Shown here: piece by piece, positions 23,243 to 34,400 of the stretch
Layout: each line of letters begins with the position of its first letter
How positions within the stretch are numbered: the first letter of the stretch is position 1
Assembly (NCBI RefSeq): GCF_005938675.2
Contig: NZ_VCCH02000062.1
Span: forward strand, 1 to 49,617
Length of the DNA stretch: 49,617 nt
Origin: Mycobacterium sp. KBS0706
Lineage (GTDB): Bacteria; Pseudomonadota; Alphaproteobacteria; DSM-16000; Inquilinaceae
Direction of reading: 5' to 3'
Program-made: the position numbers and the translations under genes
The notes under the pieces: generated by a model
Database searches by the model: none
Seen by the model: only the letters and a program-made list of their open reading frames with translations
Told to the model about the DNA's origin: nothing

Positions 23243-24457
23243 TCAGAAGGCGGCTAGACCGGTCTGTGCCCGGCCCAGGATCAGGGCGTGCACGTCATGC
23301 GTGCCCTCATAGGTATTGACCGCCTCGAGGTTCATCACGTGGCGGATGACGTTGAACTCGTCGGCGATGCCGTTGCCGCCGAGCATGTCGCGAGCCTGGC
23401 GGGCGATGTCGAGCGACTTGCCGCAATTGTTGCGCTTCATCAGGCTGATCGCCTCCGGCGCGGCCTTGCCGTCGTCCTTGAGCTGGCCCAGGCGATGCGC
23501 CGAGATCAGGCCGAGGGTGATCTCGGTCTGCATGTCGGCCAGCTTCTTCTGGATCAGCTGGGTGGCGGCGAGGGGGCGGCCGAACATCTTGCGGTCCAGC
23601 GTGTACTGCCGGGCGGTGTGCCAGCAGAACTCGGCCGCGCCGATCGCGCCCCAGGCGATGCCGTAGCGGGCGTTGTTGAGGCAGCCGAACGGGCCCTTCA
23701 GCCCCTTGACGTTGGGCAGCAGGTTCTCTTCCGGGACGAACACCTCGTCCATCACGATCTCGCCGGTGGTCGAGGCGCGCAGCGAGAACTTGCCTTCGAT
23801 CTTGGGCGAGGACAGGCCCTTCATGCCGCGCTCCAGCACGAAGCCGCGGATCTCGCCGCTGTCGTCCTTGGCCCAGACCACGAACACGTCCGCGATCGGC
23901 GAGTTGGTGATCCACATCTTGGCGCCGGACAGGCTGTAGCCGCCGGAGACACTGCGCGCCCGGGTCTTCATCGAGCCGGGGTCGGAGCCGGCGTCGGGCT
24001 CGGTCAGGCCGAAGCAGCCGACGATCTCGCCGGTGGCCAGGCGGGGCAGGTACTTCTGGCGCTGCTCCTCGGTGCCATAGGCGTAGATCGGGTGCATCAC
24101 CAGGCTCGACTGCACCGACATGGCCGAGCGGTAGCCGCTGTCGACGCGCTCGACCTCGCGCGCGATCAGGCCGTAGCAGATATAGTTGACGCCGGCGCAG
24201 CCATAGCCGTCGATGGTCGAGCCGAGAAAGCCGAGCTCGCCCATCTCGTTCATGATCTCGCGGTGGAAGACCTCGTGCCGGTTCGCCTCGAGCACGCGCG
24301 GCAGCAGCTTCTCCTGGCAATAGGCGCGCGCCGCGTCGCGCACCATTCGCTCCTCCTCGGTCAGCAACTCCTCAAGCAGGAGCGGGTCCTCCCAGTTGAA
24401 GGCGGCACGGCCGGTCTGTGCCGGCTTGGCGGCCGCGGTGGCAGCGGCGGAAGTCAT
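23243..24457 (-). CDS. gcdH: Glutaryl-CoA dehydrogenase
   Basis: FAD enzyme of the acyl-CoA dehydrogenase family that oxidises and decarboxylates glutaryl-CoA to crotonyl-CoA in lysine, tryptophan and aromatic catabolism. The 404-residue protein has the GCDH features SVQSSLVMHPIYAYGTEEQRQKYLP, CFGLTEPDAGSDPGSMKTRA, WITNSPIAD and the catalytic Glu384 in NTYEGTHDVHALILGRA. The ending is characteristic of GCDH rather than other family members. The 17 N-terminal residues are Ala/Thr-rich and not conserved. No other glutarate pathway genes are adjacent. Confidence 0.92.
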   Translation of the reverse strand: MTSAAATAAAKPAQTGRAAFNWEDPLLLEELLTEEERMVRDAARAYCQEKLLPRVLEANRHEVFHREIMNEMGELGFLGSTIDGYGCAGVNYICYGLIAREVERVDSGYRSAMSVQSSLVMHPIYAYGTEEQRQKYLPRLATGEIVGCFGLTEPDAGSDPGSMKTRARSVSGGYSLSGAKMWITNSPIADVFVVWAKDDSGEIRGFVLERGMKGLSSPKIEGKFSLRASTTGEIVMDEVFVPEENLLPNVKGLKGPFGCLNNARYGIAWGAIGAAEFCWHTARQYTLDRKMFGRPLAATQLIQKKLADMQTEITLGLISAHRLGQLKDDGKAAPEAISLMKRNNCGKSLDIARQARDMLGGNGIADEFNVIRHVMNLEAVNTYEGTHDVHALILGRAQTGLAAF

Positions 24458-24560
24458 GGGCGAACTCCGGAACTATCGAAAAACGTGGCGCATAACAGCA
24501 CAGGGGCCGGGTCGCCGCCAGCCTCGCGCTGCGGCGTCCCGGCCCCCAGGGCGAAGACGA

Positions 24561-25010
24561 TCAGCCGCGCCGGGCCTTGTCCGTGCCGCTGCGGGCACGG
24601 CCCAGGCCGATCTTCTTGGCGAAGGCGGAGCGCTGTTCCGCATAGTTCGGCGCGACCATGGGATAGTCGGCCGGCAGCCCCCATTTGAGCCTGTACTCCT
24701 CCGGCGACAGCTTGTACGTCGTCCGCAGGTGCCGTTTCAGCATCTTCAGCTTCTTGCCGTCCTCCAGGCAGACGATGTAGTCGGGCTGGATCGACCGCCG
24801 GATCGGCACCGCCGGCTTGGCCGGCGTCGGGGCCGGTGCGGCCGTTGGCGCGGAGCCGATGTTCCGCAATGCCTCATGAATGGTCTGGATCACCGTCCCC
24901 AGCTGATCGTTCGGGACGTTATTGCGGGAAATATAGGATGTCACAATCTGGGTGGTCATCTGCACCAGATCGTCGGTGCTGCGGCCAGTCGTGTTTGCAA
25001 AATCCTCCAT
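24561..25010 (-). CDS. mucR: MucR/Ros-family transcriptional regulator
   Basis: MucR proteins are small H-NS-like regulators of exopolysaccharide, motility and symbiosis or virulence genes in alphaproteobacteria. The 149-residue protein has an N-terminal oligomerisation helix region (~10-52), an Ala/Pro linker (53-70) and the DNA-binding part IVCLEDGKKLKMLKRHLRTTYKLSPEEYRLKWGLP. Of the four Ros zinc ligands, Cys81 and His94 are kept, but the second Cys is Asp84 and the final His is Thr98/Tyr99. It therefore resembles the Mesorhizobium Ml proteins that fold with altered or no zinc. A dyad upstream (25080-25097) may be an operator. Confidence 0.93.
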   Translation of the reverse strand: MEDFANTTGRSTDDLVQMTTQIVTSYISRNNVPNDQLGTVIQTIHEALRNIGSAPTAAPAPTPAKPAVPIRRSIQPDYIVCLEDGKKLKMLKRHLRTTYKLSPEEYRLKWGLPADYPMVAPNYAEQRSAFAKKIGLGRARSGTDKARRG

Positions 25011-25079
25011 TGATCAAATCCTTATCTTTGTGTCGTCAACAGCGACAACGAGGTCGCATTTGATGTCGCGCATGTCAAC

Positions 25080-25097
25080 GGTAATGGGAAAATTACC
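25080..25097. promoter_or_regulatory. GGTAAT-N6-ATTACC dyad upstream of mucR
   Basis: A perfect 6-bp inverted repeat with a 6-base centre lies 70 bases upstream of the mucR start, in the AT-rich part of the mucR/rpiB divergent gap. MucR regulators commonly repress their own promoter at A/T-rich sites. A TTGACA on the minus strand (25072-25077) lies beside the dyad, so the site could overlap a mucR promoter. Function is inferred from position only. Confidence 0.35.
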
Positions 25098-25225
25098 AAC
25101 TATTCTACAACTGCAAGCTGCGGCCGGATCAAACTGGCTCGCCCGCATGAATAGAGCCACGTTCCGGCTCACTCTCCAAAGCAAAATATGCGAAGGTCAC
25201 CCGCGCCCCATCCGATCGGACCAAA

Positions 25226-25678
25226 ATGACTGACGCCGCCGAGACTGTCGCCATCGCCGCAGACCATGCCGGATATGCCCTCAAAGACCAGCTCCGGGCC
25301 GTGATCGAGGAGCAGGGGCTGACGGTGCTCGACCTTGGCACCAACGGGCCGGACCGGGTGGATTATCCGGATTTCGGCCATGCCGTGGCGCAAGCGATCC
25401 GGGACGGCCGGGCGTCGCGTGGCCTCGTGGTCTGCGGCACCGGCATCGGCATTTCGATCGCGGTCAACCGCCATCGTGGGATCCGTGCGGCGCTTTGCCA
25501 CGACGTCACCACCGCCCGGCTGTGCCGCCAGCACAACGATGCGAACGTGCTGGCGCTCGGCGCCCGAATCATCGGCTTCGAGACCGCCCGGGATTGCCTT
25601 GCCGTGTTCCTGTCCACCGACTACGAAGGCGGTCGGCACGGCGACCGCATCGCCAAGCTCGACGTGCCTGCAGCCTGA
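25226..25678 (+). CDS. rpiB: Ribose-5-phosphate isomerase B
   Basis: RpiB interconverts ribose 5-phosphate and ribulose 5-phosphate in the pentose phosphate pathway. The 150-residue protein shows the LacAB/RpiB fold with IAADHAGYALK at the N-terminus, DLGTNGPDRVDYPDF, the catalytic cysteine loop VVCGTGIGISIAVNR (Cys ~70) and HNDANVLALGARIIG. The ribosome site before ATG 25226 is weak. It is followed by glyA after 16 bases. RpiB supplies ribose/ribulose phosphate, from which riboflavin's DHBP unit is made, so the link to the rib genes downstream is sensible. Confidence 0.95.
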   Translation: MTDAAETVAIAADHAGYALKDQLRAVIEEQGLTVLDLGTNGPDRVDYPDFGHAVAQAIRDGRASRGLVVCGTGIGISIAVNRHRGIRAALCHDVTTARLCRQHNDANVLALGARIIGFETARDCLAVFLSTDYEGGRHGDRIAKLDVPAA

Positions 25679-25694
25679 CCAGGATGATTTGCCC

Positions 25695-27005
25695 ATGAGC
25701 TCTCCCGACTCCGCCGCCAAGATGACCGCCGCAAGCTCCCTCTTCACCGCCCGCCTGGAAGACACCGACCCGGCCGTGCTGCGCGGCATCCGGGACGAGC
25801 TGAAGCGCCAGCAGACGCAGATCGAGCTGATCGCCAGCGAGAACATCGTCTCCCGCGCCGTGCTCGAGGCCCAGGGCTCGGTCCTGACCAACAAATATGC
25901 CGAGGGCTATCCCAACCGCCGCTACTACGGCGGCTGCGAATTCGTCGACGTGGCGGAGTCGCTGGCGATCGAGCGTGCCTGCACGCTGTTCGACTGCGCC
26001 TACGCCAATGTCCAGCCGCATTCCGGCGCTCAGGCCAACCAGGCGGTGTTCTTCGCCCTGCTTCAGCCGGGCGACACCGTGCTCGGCATGTCGCTGGCCG
26101 CCGGCGGCCACCTGACCCATGGCGCCGCCCCGAACCAGTCCGGCAAGTGGTTCAACGCGGTGCAGTACGGCGTCCGCCGCGACGACGCCCGGATCGACTA
26201 TGACGAGCTGCAGCGCCTGGCCGACGAGCACAAGCCGAAGCTGATCATCGCCGGCGGCTCGGCCTATCCGCGAATCATCGACTTCGCCCGCTTCCGGCAG
26301 ATCGCGGATTCGGTCGGCGCCTATCTGATGGTCGACATGGCGCATTTCGCCGGGCTGGTCGCCGGCGGCGTGCATCCCAGCCCGCTGCCGCACGCCCACA
26401 TCGTCACCACCACCACTCACAAGACCCTGCGCGGCCCGCGCGGCGGCATGGTGCTGTCGAACGACCCGGAGATCGGCAAGAAGATCAACTCCTCGGTCTT
26501 CCCGGGCCTGCAGGGCGGCCCGCTGATGCATGTCATCGCCGCCAAGGCGGTGGCCTTCGGCGAGGCGCTGCGGCCGGAGTTCAAGCTCTATGCCAAGGCG
26601 GTGGTCGAGAACGCCAAGCTGCTGGCTGAGACGGTGCGCGCCGGCGGGCTCGACATCGTGTCCGGTGGCACCGACACGCATCTGATGCTGGTCGACCTCC
26701 GGCCGAAGAAGCTGACCGGCAAGGCGGCCGAGGCCAGCCTCGAGCATGCCGGCATGACCTGCAACAAGAACGGCGTCCCGTTCGACCCGGAGAAGCCGAC
26801 CATCACCTCCGGCGTCCGGCTCGGCAGCCCGGCGGCGACCTCGCGCGGCTTCGGCCTGGCCGAGTTCCGCCAGATCGGCGAGATGGCGGTCGAGGTGCTG
26901 GACGGCCTGGCCGCCAACCCCGAGGACAACTCGAAGGTCGAGACCGCCGTGCGGGCCCGGGTCGAGGCGCTGTGCGCCCGGTTCCCGATCTACCCGGACC
27001 TCTGA
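25695..27005 (+). CDS. glyA: Serine hydroxymethyltransferase
   Basis: GlyA makes glycine and 5,10-methylene-tetrahydrofolate from serine. The 436-residue PLP enzyme has QIELIASENIVSRAVLEAQGS, the YPNRRYYGGCEFVD loop, the PLP Lys243 in TTTTHKTLRGPRGG, and the C-terminal GVRLGSPAATSRGF. ATG 25695 is preceded by CAGGATG. The leading ~20 residues are not conserved. Its 3' side carries the alternative hairpins of the nrdR leader. A glyA-nrdR-rib order is common in alphaproteobacteria. Confidence 0.97.
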   Translation: MSSPDSAAKMTAASSLFTARLEDTDPAVLRGIRDELKRQQTQIELIASENIVSRAVLEAQGSVLTNKYAEGYPNRRYYGGCEFVDVAESLAIERACTLFDCAYANVQPHSGAQANQAVFFALLQPGDTVLGMSLAAGGHLTHGAAPNQSGKWFNAVQYGVRRDDARIDYDELQRLADEHKPKLIIAGGSAYPRIIDFARFRQIADSVGAYLMVDMAHFAGLVAGGVHPSPLPHAHIVTTTTHKTLRGPRGGMVLSNDPEIGKKINSSVFPGLQGGPLMHVIAAKAVAFGEALRPEFKLYAKAVVENAKLLAETVRAGGLDIVSGGTDTHLMLVDLRPKKLTGKAAEASLEHAGMTCNKNGVPFDPEKPTITSGVRLGSPAATSRGFGLAEFRQIGEMAVEVLDGLAANPEDNSKVETAVRARVEALCARFPIYPDL

Positions 27006-27050
27006 GCCGCGGTTCAAGGCTGGAATCCGTCCGTCCTGACACTCGACAGA

Positions 27051-27098
27051 TTGTGGTTCGCCCACAACGGATGGTATCCATTCGCTGTGGGCGAAACC
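27051..27098 (+). promoter_or_regulatory. Mutually exclusive hairpins before nrdR
   Basis: Three complementary segments lie in the glyA-nrdR gap: TTGTGG (27051-27056), CGCCCACAA (27059-27067) and TGTGGGCG (27086-27093). The middle one can pair with the first (6-bp stem, 5-base loop) or with the third (10-bp stem extending to 27057-27095, then two more pairs past a bulge, 19-base loop). Only one can form at a time. The second hairpin ends 16 bases before the nrdR ATG, close to the GGGGGG ribosome site. It might be a switch, a glyA terminator or an operator dyad. Confidence 0.5.
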
Positions 27099-27114
27099 AT
27101 TTCCGGGGGGACCG

Positions 27115-27573
27115 ATGCGCTGCCCGTTCTGTGGCCACGACGACACCCAGGTGAAGGACTCTCGTCCCACCGAGGACAATTCGGCCATCCGGCGGCGCCG
27201 CTTCTGCCCGGCCTGCGGCGCCCGCTTCACCACCTTCGAGCGGATCCAGCTGCGCGAGCTGACGGTGATCAAGTCGACCGGCCAGCGCGAGCCGTTCGAC
27301 CGCGAGAAGCTGCTGCGCTCGATGCGCATCGCCCTGCGCAAGCGCGACATCGACATCGAGCGGCTGGAACGGATCGTCAATTCGCTGGTCCGCCAGCTCG
27401 AAAGCTCGGGCGAGAGCGAGATCCCGTCCAAGGCGATCGGCGAGATGGTGATGAAGGCGCTGAGCGGCGTCGACAAGGTCGCCTACATCCGATACGCGTC
27501 GGTCTACCGCGACTTCCAGGAGCCCGGCGCGTTCAGCGATTTCGTCGACCAGCTGCGCGGCGAGCGCCCCTGA
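27115..27573 (+). CDS. nrdR: Transcriptional repressor NrdR
   Basis: NrdR is the ATP/dATP-sensing repressor of ribonucleotide reductase genes. The 152-residue protein has the zinc ribbon (MRCPFCGHDDTQVKDSR ... FCPACGARFTTFER) and the ATP-cone domain (VIKSTGQREPFDREKLLRSMRIALRKR and on). GGGGGG precedes the ATG. It commonly sits between glyA and the riboflavin genes. No nrd reductase genes are in this window. Confidence 0.97.
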   Translation: MRCPFCGHDDTQVKDSRPTEDNSAIRRRRFCPACGARFTTFERIQLRELTVIKSTGQREPFDREKLLRSMRIALRKRDIDIERLERIVNSLVRQLESSGESEIPSKAIGEMVMKALSGVDKVAYIRYASVYRDFQEPGAFSDFVDQLRGERP

Positions 27574-27631
27574 TCGGCCGCCCGGCCCGCTGCGGCTGGT
27601 TTCAAGATCGGCTCCGGCAGGGAGGGGCTGC

Positions 27632-27671
27632 GTCGCGCGCAATGTGGTTTCGCTGGAAACCACAGCGCGAC
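27632..27671 (+). promoter_or_regulatory. Long hairpin upstream of ribE
   Basis: A perfect 9-bp stem TGTGGTTTC (27643-27651) with GAAACCACA (27656-27664) closes a GCTG loop. It stacks on a second 7-bp helix, GTCGCGC (27632-27638) with GCGCGAC (27665-27671), past a 4-base left bulge. The structure ends 18 bases before the ribE start and has no T tract, so a terminator role is doubtful. I see no FMN-riboswitch core around it. It may be a translation-control element or an mRNA processing site. Confidence 0.55.
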
Positions 27672-28195
27672 CGTCATAGGGTGCCGGCCATGTTCAGCGG
27701 CATCATCACCGATGTGGGGCGCGTCGCGGCGATCGAGCGGCGAGGCGACACCCGCTACATCATCGAGACGGCCTTCGACACGGCGACGATCGAGATCGGC
27801 GCCTCGGTCGCGCACAACGGCGTCTGCCTGACCGTGATCGAGACCCAGCCGGGTCGCTTCGCAGTCGAGGCCTCGGCCGAGACCCTGTCGCGCAGCACGC
27901 TGGGCGACTGGGCGGTCGGCACCGAGGTCAATCTCGAACGCTCGCTCAAGCTCGGCGACGAGATCGGCGGCCATCTGGTCTACGGCCATGTCGACGGCGT
28001 CGGCACCATCGTCGACCGCCGGCCCGAGGGCGACAGCGTCCGCTTCACCATCGAGGCCCCGGCCGAGCTGGCGGATTACATCGCCTCCAAGGGCTCGGTC
28101 GCCATCGAGGGCGTCTCGCTGACCGTCAACGAGGTCGCCGACACCCCGTCGGGGACCTGCCGCTTCGGCGTCAACATCATTCCGCACACGCAGTC

Positions 28196-29434
<1,239 letters not shown>

Positions 29435-29435
29435 C

Positions 29436-29918
29436 ATGGTCGCCAAGACCGAACAGCGGCCCGTGTCCTTCACCGGCCCGGCGCCGCACATCCTGATCGT
29501 CGAGGCCCGCTTCTACGAGGACATCACCGACGAGCTGGCGCGCGGCGCCGTCGCGGTGCTGGAGCAGATCGGCGCCACCTATGAGCGCGTCGAGGTGCCG
29601 GGGGCGCTGGAGATCCCGGCCGCAGTGCAGATCGCCGCGACCTCGGCACGGCGATTCGACGGCTATGTCGCGCTCGGCTGCGTCATCCGCGGCGAGACCT
29701 CGCATTACGACACGGTCTGCAACGAGAGCTCGCGCGGCCTGCAGGACCTCGCTCTGCGCCATTGCCTGGCCATCGGCAACGGCATCCTGACCGTCGAGAA
29801 CGAGGCCCAGGCCTGGGCCCGCGCCAGGGTCGATGAGATGGACAAGGGCGGCGGCGCCGCCCGGGCCGCTTTGGCGATGATCCAGCTCAAGCGGCACTTC
29901 AAGCAGCTGACGGCCTGA
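29436..29918 (+). CDS. ribH: 6,7-dimethyl-8-ribityllumazine synthase
   Basis: Lumazine synthase condenses the DHBP from RibBX with the pyrimidine intermediate. The 160-residue protein has the ILIVEARFYEDITDELARGA N-terminal strand/helix, VPGALEIPAAVQ, and GCVIRGETSHYD with the proton-transfer His90. It starts one base after the ribBX stop with GGAGGA upstream, so coupling is likely. Confidence 0.96.
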   Translation: MVAKTEQRPVSFTGPAPHILIVEARFYEDITDELARGAVAVLEQIGATYERVEVPGALEIPAAVQIAATSARRFDGYVALGCVIRGETSHYDTVCNESSRGLQDLALRHCLAIGNGILTVENEAQAWARARVDEMDKGGGAARAALAMIQLKRHFKQLTA

Positions 29919-29921
29919 CCG

Positions 29922-30398
29922 ATGGCGACCCCGAAACCCTCCGCCAAGGCCCGCCGCAGCGCCGCCCGCCTCGCCGCCGTCCAGGCGTTGTACCAGCTCG
30001 AGCAGTCGGGCACGCCGCTCGACAAGGTGATCTCCGAATTCGTCCATCACCGCTTCGGCGAGCCGGTCGAGGACGAGCCCATGGTCGAGCCCGACGCGCC
30101 GCTGTTCGGCGACATCGTCCGTGGCACCCGGGTGCGCAGCGACGAGGTCGACGCCCTGGTCTCCGGCGCGCTCGACGCGCAGTTCTCGCTGTCGCGGCTG
30201 GACCTGCTGCTGCGCTGCGTGATGCAGGCGGGGGCCTGGGAGCTGCTGGCCAATCTGCATGTGCCGGCGCCGATCGTGATCTCGGAATATGTCAACGTTA
30301 CCCGCGCCTTCTTCGGCGGCAAGGAGCCGGCGATGGTGAATGCGGTGCTCGACCGCATCGCCCGAGAGCAGCGGCCCGACGAACCCCGCGCCGGCTAG
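29922..30398 (+). CDS. nusB: Transcription antitermination factor NusB
   Basis: NusB acts with NusE (S10) at boxA of rRNA transcripts. The 158-residue all-helical protein has ARRSAARLAAVQALYQLEQSG at the N-terminus, SLSRLDLLLRCVMQAGAWELL and IVISEYVNVTRAFFGGKEPAMVNAVLDRIAR at the C-terminus. It lies three bases after ribH and eight before thiL, the usual ribH-nusB-thiL order. Confidence 0.96.
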   Translation: MATPKPSAKARRSAARLAAVQALYQLEQSGTPLDKVISEFVHHRFGEPVEDEPMVEPDAPLFGDIVRGTRVRSDEVDALVSGALDAQFSLSRLDLLLRCVMQAGAWELLANLHVPAPIVISEYVNVTRAFFGGKEPAMVNAVLDRIAREQRPDEPRAG

Positions 30399-30406
30399 GA
30401 ACCGCC

Positions 30407-31381
30407 ATGGGGCTCGGCGAGTTCGAGCGCATCGACCGCTACTTCCGGCCGCTGGCCCGCGCCACGAAGGGCGCGCTCGGCCTGGCGGACGATGCGGCGC
30501 TGCTCGACCCCGGCGAGGGCCGCGACCTGGTGGTCACCACCGACGCCATGGTCGAGACCGTCCACTACCTGCCGGACGAGGATCCGCTGCGGGTGGCGCA
30601 GAAGCTGTTGCGCTCCAACCTCTCCGATCTGGCGGCGAAGGGCGCGGCGCCTCTCGCCTATACCCTGACGCTGGCGCTGCCGGCCCAGCCGGACGAGAGC
30701 TGGATCGAGCGCTTCGTCGAGGGGCTTGCGGCCGACCAGGCTCTCTACGGCATCGGCCTGCTCGGCGGCGATTCGGTGCGGACCCCGGGAACGGCGGTGC
30801 TGTCGGTCACCGCCTTCGGCACGGTGCCGCAGGGCGCGATGCTGCGCCGCTCCGGCGCCCGGCCCGGCGACGACCTCTATGTCAGCGGCACGCTGGGCGA
30901 CGCGGCGCTGGGCCTGCGCGCGATCCTCGGCCGGCTGCCGGGCCTGGCGCCCGACGCCGCCGCGGCGCTGGCGACGCGCCACCGCGTGCCGGAGCCGCGG
31001 ATGGCGCTCGGCCGCGCCCTGGTCGGCCTCGCCCGTGCGGCGATGGATGTGTCGGACGGGCTGCCGGGCGACCTGCCGCATCTCTGCGACGCCTCCGGCG
31101 TGGCGGCGGAGGTCGAGCTGGCCCGGCTGCCGCTGTCCGATGCCGCCCGCGCCGCCATCGCGCTCGACCCGGCGCTGCAGGACATCGCCTGGGGCGGCGG
31201 CGAGGACTACGAGCTGCTGTTCAGCGCCCCGCCGACGACCCGGGCCGCGATCGAGGCGGCGGCCGTGGCGGCAAGCACCCCGGTGACGCGGATCGGCCGG
31301 ATTGCGGCGGGGCAGGGCGCGCGCCTGCTCGACCCACAGGGCTGCCCCGTCGAGTCGCTGAGCGGCTGGCGGCATTTCTGA
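30407..31381 (+). CDS. thiL: Thiamine-monophosphate kinase
   Basis: ThiL phosphorylates thiamine monophosphate to the active diphosphate. The 324-residue protein of the PurM/ThiL fold shows GLADDAALLD (Asp28-29), VVTTDAMVETVHYL (Asp46), RSNLSDLAAKGAAPLAYTLTLALP, GIGLLGGDSVRTPG, and MDVSDGLPGDLPHLCDASG with WGGGEDYELLFS at the C-terminus. It ends the rib-nusB-thiL run. A ~193-base gap follows before hppA. Confidence 0.95.
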   Translation: MGLGEFERIDRYFRPLARATKGALGLADDAALLDPGEGRDLVVTTDAMVETVHYLPDEDPLRVAQKLLRSNLSDLAAKGAAPLAYTLTLALPAQPDESWIERFVEGLAADQALYGIGLLGGDSVRTPGTAVLSVTAFGTVPQGAMLRRSGARPGDDLYVSGTLGDAALGLRAILGRLPGLAPDAAAALATRHRVPEPRMALGRALVGLARAAMDVSDGLPGDLPHLCDASGVAAEVELARLPLSDAARAAIALDPALQDIAWGGGEDYELLFSAPPTTRAAIEAAAVAASTPVTRIGRIAAGQGARLLDPQGCPVESLSGWRHF

Positions 31382-31574
31382 CCGCGCCGCCGGTTCCGGC
31401 CGCCCTCAAACAGCCCGAATCGCTGGCTTGTGAGCCCATCCGGCTGCCACAAAGCAAAAAAATTTCACGCTGATTGCCCTGACCATCCTGCTCTGGCATC
31501 GTTTCGGCGCAAAAGAAGCGGAGCCGGCCTGAACCGGGCCGGGTGCGTCATCAACAGGGGCGAGGGACTCAAGA

Positions 31575-33689
<2,115 letters not shown>

Positions 33690-33706
33690 CCGCCGCGCTC
33701 ATGACG

Positions 33707-33737
33707 AAAACCCCGGCGCCGTCGGCGCCGGGGTTTT
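33707..33737. terminator. Bidirectional terminator between hppA and bamE
   Basis: AAAA followed by a perfect 10-bp CCCCGGCGCC/GGCGCCGGGG stem with a three-base loop and TTTT gives a symmetric intrinsic terminator between two convergent genes. Confidence 0.92.
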
Positions 33738-33755
33738 CACGTCTTCAATCCGCGG

Positions 33756-34289
33756 CTAGTAGTTGCCGCCGGCGACCGAGCTGGCGACGCCGCCGGTGCC
33801 GACCGGGCGGCCCCGGGCGGAGGTCGCGGCGGTGCCGGTCCCGTCGCTGTTGAACCGGCCGATATTGCCCAGGAACTGCTCCAGGATGCCGATGCGGCGA
33901 CCCAGCGTCGGCGTCTCGCGCGACACCAGGGCCACCTGCTCGCCGTCCTCCAGGTTCAGCTCCTTCATCTCGGTCAGCGTGCTGCTGGTCGGGTCGAACT
34001 GCATGCGCAGCACCCGGCGCTTGGTCACTTCGGGGGCGAAGAAGGCCACCGTCTCGACCCGCTGGCCGATGTAATACCATGTGTTGTCGTCGAAGGTGGA
34101 CACCGTGGTCGGGGTCCCCAGAATCGTCGCCACATCCGCCTTGGTGCTGGTGCCGGTGTGGACCTGCTCGAGGCGGTAATCCTCGACGAGGTTGCCGCGC
34201 GTCGCCACCCGCGGCGTGCAGGCCGTCAGCGCCGCCGCCACGAGCAGGCCGGCCGCCATGGTCCGGACGACCCTTGCTCTTTCCGTCAT
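33756..34289 (-). CDS. bamE: Outer membrane assembly lipoprotein BamE
   Basis: BamE is a small lipoprotein of the BAM complex that inserts beta-barrel proteins. The 177-residue product has a lipoprotein signal peptide with lipobox LTAC (Cys24). The SmpA/OmlA fold follows: GTSTKADVATILGTPTTVSTFDDNTWYYIGQRVETVAFF. A poorly conserved, Gly/Thr-rich C-terminal tail ends in GGNY. The chosen ATG is 34289. An alternative in-frame ATG at 34259 also leaves the lipobox. It is divergent from the Cbp3-like gene over ~110 bases that include a run of G. Confidence 0.9.
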   Translation of the reverse strand: MTERARVVRTMAAGLLVAAALTACTPRVATRGNLVEDYRLEQVHTGTSTKADVATILGTPTTVSTFDDNTWYYIGQRVETVAFFAPEVTKRRVLRMQFDPTSSTLTEMKELNLEDGEQVALVSRETPTLGRRIGILEQFLGNIGRFNSDGTGTAATSARGRPVGTGGVASSVAGGNY

Positions 34290-34400
34290 CGCCTCATGTC
34301 TCCGCGCCCCGGGGGGGGCTCCCAATTGAAGGCTTCCCTCTAGCACACCACTTCGACTTCGACCAATATCGCCGTCCTTTGCGCAAATCCGATCGGTCCC

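Noticed and set aside
25569..27476. A 635-codon minus-strand frame opposite glyA
   Set aside because: Shadow of glyA with no recognisable domain.
27574..27689. FMN riboswitch before the riboflavin genes
   Set aside because: The leader is only ~115 bases and lacks the conserved RFN junction pattern. It holds just one two-tier hairpin.
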